37,960 nucleotides of DNA from Clostridia bacterium (GCA_017559995.1 JAFYPP010000040.1:1-37960), one strand, 5' to 3'. Shown: positions 13,715 to 21,839, counted from the first letter of the stretch. Notes: a model not told the origin generated them from the sequence alone. Program-made: numbers and translations.

Positions 13715-14736
13715 AAAATCACCCGGATGGCGGTGCCCACACCCTCGGTGCTTTCCAGCTCCAGCCGGGCGCCCAAAAAGGCCGCGCCGTGCTTGACGAT
13801 GGAAAGGCCCAGACCGGTGCCGCCCAGCTCTTTGGAGTGGCTCTTGTCCACCCGATAGAACCGCTCGAACACCCGGGCCTGCTCCTTTTCGGGGATGCCG
13901 ATACCGGTGTCCCGCACTTCCACGGCGGGGCGGCCCTCCCGGGAAAAGACGGTGACCGTCACCGTGCCGCCGGGGCGGTTGTACTTGATGGCGTTGTCGC
14001 ACAGGTTGTAGAGGATCTCTTCGGCGATCTGCGGTACGCCGTGGATGGTCATGGCCTCGCCCGTCACCGTCAGCGACACCTGACGGCGGGCGGCGGCTTC
14101 CTCCAGATAGGAGCAGGTCTCCCGGCACAGATCCAGCAGGGGGATATCCCGGGTCTCCTGCACCACATCCTTGTCCTCCAGCCGGGACAGGCGGATGATG
14201 TCGTTCACCAGCACGATGAGGCGCTGGGCCTCCCGGTAGATGGTGCCGGCGAAGCGGGGCACATCCTCCGGCTTGACCAGACCGTTTTCGATCAGTTCGG
14301 CATAGCCGGAAATGGAGGTCAGCGGAGTTTTCAGCTCGTGGGATACGTTGGCGGTAAACTCCCGGCGCATGGTGTCCTGCCGATAGTGCTCCACCTTCAG
14401 CTCGTCCACCTTTTGCTGGATCTGCCGGTTCTGTCCCCGGATGCGGTCCACCAGCGGCCGCAGTTCTTCATAGATCTCCCGGTCATCGGGATTCTGCAGA
14501 TCGATGTCGCCCAGCGGGCGGGTGATCTGTCGGGAAAGCCGTGCCGCCAGAAAGAAGGACAGCGCCATGGCCACCACCAGCACCGCCAGAATGGGGGTGA
14601 ACAGCTCCAGAAGCAGTTCCCCCAGAGTGTACAGGTGGGAAATGCGGCTGTAAATGGCGCCGAAGGTGAACACGCCGCCCACCAGAAACACCGCCATGGC
14701 CGCTAAAAAGATATTCTGAAAGATCTTGTTCCTCAA
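13711..14736 (-). CDS. phoR: sensor histidine kinase, PhoR-like
   Basis: 341 aa. Two membrane helices (about 10-28 and 47-65) enclose a very short external loop, followed by a basic RLSRQITRPLGDIDL linker, a coiled region, the HisKA phospho-acceptor FTANVSHELKTPLTS (His133) and a HATPase_c domain (LCDNAIKYN, DTGIGIPEKE, GGTGLGLSIVK). There is no PAS domain and almost no periplasmic sensor, so it may sense through partners such as phosphate transporters. The start ATG at 14736 overlaps the response-regulator stop (ATGA), showing translational coupling. Phosphate specificity is inferred from the neighbouring Na/Pi cotransporter and Pho box. Confidence 0.88.
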   Translation of the reverse strand: MRNKIFQNIFLAAMAVFLVGGVFTFGAIYSRISHLYTLGELLLELFTPILAVLVVAMALSFFLAARLSRQITRPLGDIDLQNPDDREIYEELRPLVDRIRGQNRQIQQKVDELKVEHYRQDTMRREFTANVSHELKTPLTSISGYAELIENGLVKPEDVPRFAGTIYREAQRLIVLVNDIIRLSRLEDKDVVQETRDIPLLDLCRETCSYLEEAAARRQVSLTVTGEAMTIHGVPQIAEEILYNLCDNAIKYNRPGGTVTVTVFSREGRPAVEVRDTGIGIPEKEQARVFERFYRVDKSHSKELGGTGLGLSIVKHGAAFLGARLELESTEGVGTAIRVIF

Positions 14737-15413
14737 CGGACGTTCCCTCCGATCTTGTAGCCCACGCCGCGGACGGTCTCGATAAGGTCGCCGGCGGCGC
14801 CCAGCTTCTGCCGCAGGGTACGGATGTGCACGTCCACCGTGCGGTTTTCGCCGTCAAAGGAATAGCCCCAGATCTGGTTGAGCAGCTGGTCACGGGTGAG
14901 CACCATGCCGCGGTTTTTCAGCAGGGTCACCAGCAGCTCGAACTCCTTGAGGGTGAGGGTCACCGGCTGGCCGTCCACCGTCACAGAGTGGCGGTCGGGA
15001 CAGACCTCCAGCGGGCCGGCCGTGTAGCGGTCCACCGGCTCTTCCCGGTCGTCGGTGCGCCGCAGCAGGGCCTTGACCCGGGCGATGAGCTCCATCATGC
15101 CAAAGGGCTTGGGGATGTAATCGTCGGCGCCGGCCTCCAGGCCCAGCACTTTGTCGTATTCGCTGCCCTTGGCTGTGAGCATGATCACCGGCGTCCGCCG
15201 GGTGGCGGGGTCGGCACGCAGCTTGCGCAGGATCTGCAGACCGTCCTCTTCGGGCAGCATGATATCCAGCAGGATCATCCGGGGCTTCTGTTTTGCCAGA
15301 CCCTGCCAAAACGCCGAGGGGGTCTCAAATCCCTGGGCGGAAAAGCCTGAATTGTTGAGGGCGTACAGCACCAGCTCCCGGATGCCGGCATCGTCTTCGA
15401 CCAGATAAATCAT
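14733..15413 (-). CDS. phoP: OmpR/PhoB-family response regulator, PhoP-like
   Basis: 226 aa. Receiver domain with acidic pocket EDD (6-8), phospho-acceptor Asp50 (MILLDIMLPEEDG), switch Thr (MLTAKG) and Lys in YIPKPFG. The C-terminal winged helix (about 130-225) shows LTLKEFELLVTLLKNRGMVLTRDQLL and GENRTVDVHIRTLRQKLG. It activates or represses genes after phosphorylation by the kinase downstream. AGGAGG lies 7 nt before the ATG. The Pho name rests on context: the TTAACA repeats and the Na/Pi cotransporter. No sharp promoter was found in the 45 nt upstream. Confidence 0.9.
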   Translation of the reverse strand: MIYLVEDDAGIRELVLYALNNSGFSAQGFETPSAFWQGLAKQKPRMILLDIMLPEEDGLQILRKLRADPATRRTPVIMLTAKGSEYDKVLGLEAGADDYIPKPFGMMELIARVKALLRRTDDREEPVDRYTAGPLEVCPDRHSVTVDGQPVTLTLKEFELLVTLLKNRGMVLTRDQLLNQIWGYSFDGENRTVDVHIRTLRQKLGAAGDLIETVRGVGYKIGGNVR

Positions 15414-15461
15414 GGAACATCCTCCTTATTTGGGGGTATCTATCATATTTTAGCACGGTTG

Positions 15462-15497
15462 CGGATAAAAGAAAAGACACCCCGGAGGGTGTCTTTT
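15462..15497 (-). terminator. terminator of the surface-acetylation operon
   Basis: AAAAGACACCC / GGGTGTCTTTT stem with a 4-nt loop, followed on the minus strand by CTTTTATC. It separates the DHHW gene from phoP. Confidence 0.9.
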
Positions 15498-15499
15498 GG

Positions 15500-16600
15500 T
15501 TATTTGATGAGATTGACGCTGTTGAGGATGCCGGGGCTCAGCAGGAACAGAACATCCTGACCCTGGGCGGGCACGAACTGGGGCAGCAGGGATGAGGCGA
15601 AATACCGCAGATCCACCAGCGTGACCTTGCTGTAGCCGGGCACCAGCAGGGGCGCCATGCTGCTGCCGAAGGAATCCCGGAACAGCACCAGCTCCCGGCC
15701 GGAGGTCTCGGCGGGATTTTCGATGACCTGCAGGGCGGCGGCGCCCGAAAGATACAGGTCGTAGGGATCCCGGCCCCACAGCTCCTCCAGATCGTAGATG
15801 CCGGAGGTCCTGTTGGTCTCGTAATCCAACACCGTGCAGCCGTTCAGCACGTCGGAGGTGAGATAGTACATGGGCTCGGCAGGCAGGGGCAGGGCCGACT
15901 GACCGGCGTACACACCGGCAAAGTCCTCCCGGGCCAGATTTTCGGTATAGATCTGGGAAACATCCACCCCCAAAGCGTCGGCCAGGGCACGGGCGGCCTC
16001 ACCGATGCGCTCCTGACGCCAGTGGCTGTCGGTGGCGTAATAGTCGGTGATGTCCAGGGTGTCCCGCAGGTCGATCCACTGGGCAAAGCCGGTGGCATGC
16101 TCCACGGCCTCCCACATGGCATCGTGATCCAGCCCGGGATAGCCGTACTTGTCCGACAGGAAGTACCCCTTGTCGGGGATGAGGGCGAAATAGGCCTTGC
16201 TGCCGCTGTTTTTGAAATGGCTGTCGAACACCGCCTGCAGCTTCTGGGCGTTCTGCCGCACCCACTTTTCGTTGAGGGCGTCCTCGATCTTCACCGCGGA
16301 GCCCTCTTCGATATAGATGTCGTTCACGTCCTTCTGGCCCAGCAGATTGAACTGGATGAAGGACTTCACCTTACGGAAGGGCTCACGCAGGGGGAACTGG
16401 TCGGTGGCGTAATCCTCAAAATCCGCCATAAAGTCGCCGGACAGCACCTCCTCGCCCTTGAGGGCGGGGAACTGGGCCAGCGGGCGGCGCTCGGCCAGCG
16501 AGAAATCATCCGCAGGCTTGAGCCATGCGAACAGGCACAGACCCACGAACAGAAGGGCCACCGGGAGCAGCCGCAGATAGGCGCGTTTGTTTGCGTTCAT
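15500..16600 (-). CDS. DHHW/AlgJ-AlgX-like surface O-acetylation protein
   Basis: 366 aa. An N-terminal membrane helix (about 10-26, LLPVALLFVGLCLFAWL) anchors an extracellular SGNH-like domain. Family marks: FSLAERRPLAQFP near the anchor, FEDYATDQFPLRE, TDSHWRQERIGE (the D-x-HW catalytic box) and FRDSFGSSMAPLL (nucleophile Ser block). These proteins work with an MBOAT acyltransferase to move acetyl groups onto exported polysaccharide or glycolipid. The MBOAT gene lies 12 nt upstream on the same transcript. No hydrolase or synthase for a polysaccharide is seen, so the acceptor is unknown (wall glycan, teichoic acid or exopolysaccharide). Confidence 0.9.
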   Translation of the reverse strand: MNANKRAYLRLLPVALLFVGLCLFAWLKPADDFSLAERRPLAQFPALKGEEVLSGDFMADFEDYATDQFPLREPFRKVKSFIQFNLLGQKDVNDIYIEEGSAVKIEDALNEKWVRQNAQKLQAVFDSHFKNSGSKAYFALIPDKGYFLSDKYGYPGLDHDAMWEAVEHATGFAQWIDLRDTLDITDYYATDSHWRQERIGEAARALADALGVDVSQIYTENLAREDFAGVYAGQSALPLPAEPMYYLTSDVLNGCTVLDYETNRTSGIYDLEELWGRDPYDLYLSGAAALQVIENPAETSGRELVLFRDSFGSSMAPLLVPGYSKVTLVDLRYFASSLLPQFVPAQGQDVLFLLSPGILNSVNLIK

Positions 16601-16612
16601 GATGGCACCTCC

Positions 16613-18001
16613 TTAAAAACGGAAATACAGGAAGGGGTTGAAGCTGCCGCCCACCAAAAAGGCGGTGACCGCCAGCAGCAGGGCGCACAGCACCAGCGGC
16701 TCGGCAACGGCAAAGAGCTTGCTCTTTTCGGCACGCAGAGCCAGGTTTTTGCACAGGGGGGTGGCGCCCACGGCGGCCATCACCAGCAGCAGGCCGTAGG
16801 AGCGCAGATAATACAGACTCTCGGCGGTGACGGCAGGCTGACCGCTGAGGCCCACCATGCGGGCCAGGTCGGAGCCGGCCTGCGCCATGGAGGAAGCGTT
16901 GAACAGCACGAAGCTCATCAGCAGGATCACCAGCACGGGGATGCGCGCCAGCCAGCCGGGCAGCTTCTTCATCACATTGCCCAGCAGGAACTTTTCCGCC
17001 GTCAGCAGGGCGGCGAACAGCAGACCCCACAGTACAAAGTTCCACGCCGCGCCGTGCCACAGACCGGTAAGCGCCCACACCGTCAGCACGTTGCCCACGT
17101 ACCGCAGGGGCTTCACCCGGTTGCCGCCCATGGGGATATACACATAATCCCGGAACCAGCCGCCCAGGGACATGTGCCACCGGCGCCAGAACTCGGAAAC
17201 GCTGCGGGAGATGAAGGGGTAGTTGAAGTTTTCCAGCAGGTCGAAGCCAAAGATCTTGCCCAGACCGATGGCCATGTCGCTGTAACCGGAAAAGTCAAAA
17301 TAGATCTGCAGGGCAAAGGCCACAGCGTACATCCAGGCGAACAGCACCGACGGCTGGGCAGATGCCCGATAGATCTCGGTGAGCTGGCCCAGCTGGTTGG
17401 CGATGAGCACCTTTTTGGCCAGACCGATGACAAACCGGCGAACGCCCAGACTGGCCTTTTCCACCGAATGTTCCCGGCTCTTCAGCTGCCGTGCCACGTC
17501 AGAATAACGGACGATGGGGCCGGCGATCAGCTGGGGGAACATGGACACATAGGCGCCGAAGTCCACCGGCGATTTCTGGCTTTCGGTGTCGCCCCGGTAC
17601 ACGTCAATGGTGTAACTGAGGATCTGGAAGGTGTAAAAACTGATGCCGATGGGCAGCGCCACCTTGGGCAGCGCCAGAGAAAGCCCCAGGGCGTTGAGGT
17701 TTTCCACGGCAAAGTCGGCGTACTTGAACCAGCCCAGCAGACCCAGGGAGGTCACCACCGACAGGGTGAGGAAGAACTTCGCCTTTCCGGTGCCCCGGTA
17801 CTTGCCGATGAGCAGACCGAACAGCCAGCCCAGAACGATGGACAGGGTCATCAAAATGAGATACACCGGCTCGCCCCAGCCGTAGAACACCAGGCTGAAG
17901 GTCAGCAGAACGGCGTTTTTGAACCGGAAGGGCACGGCAAAATACAACACCAGCACCGCCGGCAGGAAATAAAACGCGAAGGGGATACTGGAGAAGAGCA
18001 T
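16613..18001 (-). CDS. MBOAT family O-acyltransferase (AlgI/DltB-like)
   Basis: 462 aa with roughly eleven membrane helices. MBOAT marks: MLFSSIPFAFYFLPAVLVLYF at the N-terminus, ALPIGISFYTFQILSYTIDVYRG, FPQLIAGPIVRY, IYFDFSGYSDMAIGLG, SEFWRRWHMSLGGWFRDYVYIPMGG, and the active-site His in LTGLWHGAAWNF. It carries acetyl groups across the membrane for transfer to a surface polymer by the DHHW protein encoded next. AAAGGAG lies 8 nt before the start. A hairpin in its leader may tune expression relative to the lipoprotein gene upstream. Confidence 0.95.
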   Translation of the reverse strand: MLFSSIPFAFYFLPAVLVLYFAVPFRFKNAVLLTFSLVFYGWGEPVYLILMTLSIVLGWLFGLLIGKYRGTGKAKFFLTLSVVTSLGLLGWFKYADFAVENLNALGLSLALPKVALPIGISFYTFQILSYTIDVYRGDTESQKSPVDFGAYVSMFPQLIAGPIVRYSDVARQLKSREHSVEKASLGVRRFVIGLAKKVLIANQLGQLTEIYRASAQPSVLFAWMYAVAFALQIYFDFSGYSDMAIGLGKIFGFDLLENFNYPFISRSVSEFWRRWHMSLGGWFRDYVYIPMGGNRVKPLRYVGNVLTVWALTGLWHGAAWNFVLWGLLFAALLTAEKFLLGNVMKKLPGWLARIPVLVILLMSFVLFNASSMAQAGSDLARMVGLSGQPAVTAESLYYLRSYGLLLVMAAVGATPLCKNLALRAEKSKLFAVAEPLVLCALLLAVTAFLVGGSFNPFLYFRF

Positions 18002-18017
18002 GAACAGGCTCCTTTCG

Positions 18018-18055
18018 GAAAAAGTGAGGGCGGAGGTTGTCCTCCGCCCTTTTGT
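18018..18055 (-). terminator. leader hairpin/partial terminator before the MBOAT gene
   Basis: A 9-bp stem GGGCGGAGG / CCTCCGCCC with a 4-nt loop (18028-18049), followed on the minus strand by TCACTTTTT. The imperfect T-run, 16 nt before the MBOAT ribosome site, suggests partial readthrough. It also has TTTTGTTT on the plus side. Confidence 0.6.
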
Positions 18056-18075
18056 TTACAGCGGAAGACCGCGTT

Positions 18076-18615
18076 TTACTTGGACAGCTCCTTGTCCAGA
18101 GCGCCGCCGGCGATGGTCTTGAACTCGCCGATGAAGTCAGCGGCAGGGATGCCGTACTGGCTGTCGATCATAACGAACAGCACCAGGTCGCCGTAGATGG
18201 CGGCGTCGATATCGTCAGCGCCCACGCAGATCCACTTGCGGGGGTTGATGTTCTCCAGCATCATGTTGGCAACTTCCTCGGCCTTGGCAGCGTCATTGAC
18301 GCGGGCCAGCACCATGGAATAGGCCTGGGAACCCATCATGGCTTCAGAGACCAGAACTTCCTTCACCAGAGAGGCGTCGGAGATACCGGCCATGTACATC
18401 AGGGTCTCGCCGTCGGCCAGATCCAGCTCCATGGGACCAACGGGGAACTCGGGCATCTTCTTCTCATAGATCTTGTCCACGATGGCGGTCAGGGTCTCGC
18501 CGGACAGGTCGTTGCCCTTGGGAGCGTTGGGGGTCTGGGTCTCGGTCTTGCCGCAGGCGGCGAACAGGGACAGGGCCAGAGCGGCCATCAGGATGACAGA
18601 AATAAACTTTTTCAT
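18076..18615 (-). CDS. DUF4358 lipoprotein
   Basis: 179 aa. A lipoprotein signal peptide (MKKFISVILMAALALSLFAAC) has a lipobox LFAA-Cys21, so the mature protein is tethered outside the membrane. The rest (KIYEKKMPEFPVGPMELDLADGETLMYMAGI, then VKEVLVSEAMMGSQAYSMVLARVNDAAKAEEVANMML and KWICVGADDIDAAIYGDLVLFVMID) fits DUF4358, a family commonly found next to MBOAT and DHHW genes in clostridia. Role unknown; a helper of surface acetylation is inferred. GGAGG ribosome site. No clear promoter in the 44 nt behind the anti-sigma-like gene, so cotranscription with the ECF pair is possible. Confidence 0.85.
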   Translation of the reverse strand: MKKFISVILMAALALSLFAACGKTETQTPNAPKGNDLSGETLTAIVDKIYEKKMPEFPVGPMELDLADGETLMYMAGISDASLVKEVLVSEAMMGSQAYSMVLARVNDAAKAEEVANMMLENINPRKWICVGADDIDAAIYGDLVLFVMIDSQYGIPAADFIGEFKTIAGGALDKELSK

Positions 18616-18659
18616 GGTGTGTTTCCTCCAAAATGTAGTTTTTTAAAATAATTTTTCAA

Positions 18660-19127
18660 TCAATGGGTGGTCACCGAAACCGAAACGCCGTCTTCGTTCA
18701 GGATCTGGAAGTGGGTCTCGGTGGTGCGCTTGCCCCGGGTGGCAGTCAGGCTGTATTCGCCCGGACCGGGCAGATGCCACAACAGGGTGTTGCCCTGCGG
18801 TTCCAGGGTGCCCTCCGAAACGGTGATCTCACTCTCGCCGTCATAGTTCAGCAAAAGCGTCACCGGCTGGGGAGCGGCCTGTCGGCTGAAGGTCGCCACG
18901 GCTGCGCCGGGGCCAACGCCGGCCAGCGTCACCTGGGGTGCCGGGTTCAGCAGGAACACCGCCGCCACGATACAGGCGGCGACGCCCGTCAGCGCCCGGA
19001 CGGTTTTTTGCGCGGGGAAGGGGATGGTCTTGTTTTGTACGGGGGCGGTTTGGGTCAGCACACGCTCCCGCAGCGCCGGGTCGGGGCCGATGCCCTGCCA
19101 GGCGGCTTTGGTCTTGTCGTCAAACAT
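18660..19127 (-). CDS. putative anti-sigma factor, single-pass membrane protein
   Basis: 155 aa. A 44-residue cytoplasmic N-terminus (WQGIGPDPALRERVL) precedes one membrane helix (about 44-61, ALTGVAACIVAAVFLL) and a roughly 90-residue outside domain ending in a beta-rich, Ig-like stretch (GPGEYSLTATRGKRTTETHFQIL). Its start overlaps the ECF sigma gene end by 8 nt with GGAGGACATCC as ribosome site, the usual sigma/anti-sigma coupling. No zinc-binding HxxxCxxC motif is present, so it is not a ZAS-type anti-sigma. Function is inferred from position and topology only. Confidence 0.65.
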   Translation of the reverse strand: MFDDKTKAAWQGIGPDPALRERVLTQTAPVQNKTIPFPAQKTVRALTGVAACIVAAVFLLNPAPQVTLAGVGPGAAVATFSRQAAPQPVTLLLNYDGESEITVSEGTLEPQGNTLLWHLPGPGEYSLTATRGKRTTETHFQILNEDGVSVSVTTH

Positions 19128-19614
19128 GGATGTCCTCCTTTGCCAGAGCCAGCTGCAGCATCTCCCGGCCCCGTTTCAGCCGCATTTTTACGGCAGAGGC
19201 GGTGATGCGCAGTTCCGAGGCAATGGTGTCCACCGGCTGGCCCTCCAGCCCGTGAAGCACCAGCACCGTCCGGTATTTCTCCGGCAGTGCCAGCACCGCC
19301 TGCAGTACCGGCTGCCCCTCCTGCCAGCCCCCGTCGGGGCCTTCGGGATGGTGGAGCAGGTCCTCCAGCGGCGTGTATTCCCGCACCGCGCCCGCTCTCT
19401 GCAGGTCACGGCAGCGGTTGATGGTCACCCGGATGAGCCAGGCCTTTTCGTGTTCGTCGTCACGGAAGGGCTTGTCATAGGTCAGATACCGGGCGAAGGT
19501 ATCCTGCACGGCGTCCTCGGCGCTCTCCCGGCTTTGCAGCAGGGAAAAGGCCACACGGTACAGCTGTGCGCCGTAAAGGTCGTATGCCCGACCGATGCGT
19601 TCCTGGGGTGCCAT
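19120..19614 (-). CDS. ECF-type RNA polymerase sigma factor
   Basis: 164 aa, typical ECF size. Region 2: LYRVAFSLLQSRESAEDAVQDTFARYL and HEKAWLIRVTINRCRD. Region 4: LPEKYRTVLVLHGLEGQPVDTIASELRITASAVKMRLKRGREML, a helix-turn-helix for -35 recognition. ACAGGAGG lies close to the ATG. It heads a chain reading anti-sigma, DUF4358 lipoprotein, MBOAT and DHHW genes, so a surface-stress response controlling O-acetylation of the envelope is suggested, in the manner of Bacillus sigma-V and its acetyltransferase OatA (analogy only). Confidence 0.92.
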   Translation of the reverse strand: MAPQERIGRAYDLYGAQLYRVAFSLLQSRESAEDAVQDTFARYLTYDKPFRDDEHEKAWLIRVTINRCRDLQRAGAVREYTPLEDLLHHPEGPDGGWQEGQPVLQAVLALPEKYRTVLVLHGLEGQPVDTIASELRITASAVKMRLKRGREMLQLALAKEDIHV

Positions 19615-19634
19615 CGCTTGCCTCCTGTCTGTAA

Positions 19635-19661
19635 CACGGATGACCTCGGCGTGAGGTCACA
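19635..19661 (-). promoter_or_regulatory. possible ECF-type autoregulatory promoter and dyad
   Basis: On the minus strand TGTGACC (19655-19661), 16 bp, then CGTG (19635-19638) resembles ECF promoter architecture. A perfect 7-bp dyad TGACCTC / GAGGTCA (19641-19647, 19653-19659) overlaps it. On the plus strand this dyad is followed by seven T and could end stray rightward transcription from the sigma gene side. The region 19660-19740 is very AT-rich with no other clear element. Confidence 0.3.
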
Positions 19662-19773
19662 TTTTTTTGAAAAATTTTTAAAAAAAGAATTTTTCGCATA
19701 TATCTTCATTTTACACGATAGCACAATTTGGAACGGTAATCAAGGGCGGAGGCCGTCGGACTTTGTCTTTTCG

Positions 19774-19802
19774 TTGACAATACTCCGGCCGCCATATACA
19801 AT
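19774..19802 (+). promoter_or_regulatory. promoter of the buk-ptb operon
   Basis: Consensus TTGACA (19774-19779), 17-bp spacer, TACAAT (19797-19802): one of the strongest promoters in the window, fitting a core fermentation route. Confidence 0.9.
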
Positions 19803-19837
19803 AAGGACAAGAACTATCACAAACAGGAGGATTTTCC

Positions 19838-20899
19838 ATGGAAATTCTGGTCATCAATCCCGGTTCCACTTCCACCAAGATCGCCATCTATCAGGACGAA
19901 AATCCCATTTATACCGAATCCATCAGCCACACCCCCACCGACCTGGCGCCCTTTCCCCGGGTGCTGGATCAGCTGGAGTACCGCCTGCAGATGATCCGCG
20001 CCGCGCTGGACAAGGCCGGCTTCCCTCTGGAGGAGCTGGAGGCGGTGTCCGCCCGCGGCGGCTTCACCAAGCCGGTCGTCGCCGGTACCTACCGCATCGA
20101 CGAGGACGTGGTGGACGAGATGCGGCACAAGGCCCGTAAGGAGCACGCCGCCAATCTGGGCAGCCTGCTGGCCTGGGAACTGACCAAGGGCACCGACATC
20201 CCCGCCTTTTTCGTGGATCCCGTTTCGGTGGACGAGCTGCCCGACGTGGCCCGTGTCACCGGCTTTGCCGAGATGGAGCGCGTCAGCTTTGTCCATGCCC
20301 TCAACCACCGCAGCATGGGCCGCAAGGCGGCCGCGCAGCTGGGTAAGACCTATCAGGAATGCAACTTCGTCGTAGCCCACCTGGGCGGCGGCGTCACCAC
20401 GGCCGCCCATCTGAAGGGCCGCATGGTGGAGGTCAACAACGTCTTTGACGAGGGCTGCTTCTCCATGGACCGTGCCGGCAACCTGCCGGTGCAGCAGGTG
20501 GTGGACTACTGCTTCTCCTCCGGCAAGACCAAGGCCGAGGTGCTCCGCACCCTGGAGACCAACTCCGGCGTGGTGTCCTATCTGGGCACCCGGGACTTCC
20601 GCGACGTGGAGCGCATGGCCTTTGACGAGGGCAACGAAAAGGCAAAACTGATCTTCGACGCCATGGTCTATCAGCTCAGCCGGGACATCGCTTCCATGTC
20701 CGCCGTGCTGAAGTTCGATGTGGACGCCATCGTCCTCACCGGCGGCATGGCCCATTCCAAGCGCCTGACCGCCGCCATTGAGGAGTATGTGAAAAAGATC
20801 GCCCCCATCATGCTGCTGCCCGGCGAAAACGAGATGCTCTCCCTGGCTCAGGGCGCGCTGCGCGTCCTCCGGGGCGAAGAGCAGGCCCTGAAGTTTTAA
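19838..20899 (+). CDS. buk: butyrate kinase
   Basis: 353 aa, normal length. ASKHA-fold kinase: phosphate-1 loop at the start (ILVINPGSTSTKIAIY), AHLGGGVTTAAH (phosphate-2 loop), FDEGCFSMDRAGNLP and VLTGGMAHS (adenosine motif). It converts butyryl phosphate and ADP to butyrate and ATP as the last step of butyrate fermentation. The Buk motif usually reading GPFSPERSG appears here as GCFSMDRAG, a conservative change that leaves branched or isobutyrate substrates possible. CAGGAGG ribosome site. It is followed at 11 nt by ptb, the reverse of the classic clostridial ptb-buk order. Confidence 0.93.
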   Translation: MEILVINPGSTSTKIAIYQDENPIYTESISHTPTDLAPFPRVLDQLEYRLQMIRAALDKAGFPLEELEAVSARGGFTKPVVAGTYRIDEDVVDEMRHKARKEHAANLGSLLAWELTKGTDIPAFFVDPVSVDELPDVARVTGFAEMERVSFVHALNHRSMGRKAAAQLGKTYQECNFVVAHLGGGVTTAAHLKGRMVEVNNVFDEGCFSMDRAGNLPVQQVVDYCFSSGKTKAEVLRTLETNSGVVSYLGTRDFRDVERMAFDEGNEKAKLIFDAMVYQLSRDIASMSAVLKFDVDAIVLTGGMAHSKRLTAAIEEYVKKIAPIMLLPGENEMLSLAQGALRVLRGEEQALKF

Positions 20900-20910
20900 G
20901 GAGGCGCGCT

Positions 20911-21816
20911 ATGGCTTTGAACACCCTTGATGCCGTCATTCAGGCGGCAAAAACCGCCGCGTCCGGTGTGGTGGCCGTAGCCGCCGCCCACGATACCGCC
21001 GTCATCGAAGCGGTGACCGCCGCCAAAAAGGCGGGCATCGTCACCCCCATTCTGGTGGGCCACGCCGCCGTCATCGAAAAGATGCTGGCCGACGTGGGAG
21101 AAAACCCTGCCGATTACCGCATCGTTCCTGCCGAAAGTGACGTGGACTGCGCCAAAGCCGCCGTCCGTCTGGTCACCGACGGCCGGGCCAACTTCCTCAT
21201 GAAGGGCATTCTGGGCACCGCCGACCTCATGCGGGCCGTGCTGGACAAGGAGGCCAACCTCCGCACCGACAACCTGCTGAGCCACGTGATGCTCTTCGAG
21301 ACCCCCGGCTATCACAAGATGCTCCTCATGTCCGACGGCGGCATGAACACCTTCCCCGATCTGGAAAAGAAGGTGCAGATTTTGGACAACGCCGCCGGCG
21401 TGCTCCACAAGCTGGGTTATGAGCGCATCCACGCCGCCTGCGTCTGCGGCGCCGAGACCGTCAACCCCAAGATCCAGAGCACGGTGGATGCCTTTGAACT
21501 GACCCAAATGACCGAAAAGTGGGCAAAGTACAACATGGACGTCATCGGCCCGGTGTCGGTGGATCTGGCCCTCAGCCGGGAGGCCTGCGCCCACAAGCAC
21601 TTTGACGCCCCCGGCGCCGGCGACGCCGACCTGCTGCTGGTGACCAACTACGAGATGGGCAACGCCATCTATAAGACTGCCCTGTGCCTCACCGGCTGCC
21701 GTGCCGCCGGTCTCATCATCGGCGCCCGGGTGCCCGTGATTTTGGTGTCCCGTTCGGACAGCGCCGACAGCAAGCTGGCGTCCATCGCCCTTGGCGCCGT
21801 CATCGCCGGCGCGTAA
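20911..21816 (+). CDS. ptb: phosphate butyryltransferase
   Basis: 301 aa. Phosphate acetyl/butyryltransferase fold: TPILVGHAAVIEKML near the start, AVRLVTDGRANFLMKGILGTADLMRAVLDKEANLR (family block KG--T-DL--AVL), HVMLFETPGYHKMLLMSDGGMN and a C-terminal TNYEMGNAIYKTALCLTGCRAAGLIIGARVPVILVSRSDSADSK. It exchanges the CoA of butyryl-CoA for phosphate, feeding the kinase upstream. AAGGAGG site, cotranscribed with buk. A phosphotransacetylase is unlikely because of the KGILGTADLMRAVL block and context. Confidence 0.92.
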   Translation: MALNTLDAVIQAAKTAASGVVAVAAAHDTAVIEAVTAAKKAGIVTPILVGHAAVIEKMLADVGENPADYRIVPAESDVDCAKAAVRLVTDGRANFLMKGILGTADLMRAVLDKEANLRTDNLLSHVMLFETPGYHKMLLMSDGGMNTFPDLEKKVQILDNAAGVLHKLGYERIHAACVCGAETVNPKIQSTVDAFELTQMTEKWAKYNMDVIGPVSVDLALSREACAHKHFDAPGAGDADLLLVTNYEMGNAIYKTALCLTGCRAAGLIIGARVPVILVSRSDSADSKLASIALGAVIAGA

Positions 21817-21839
21817 CAGAGAAAAAGAGGGGGATCCTT

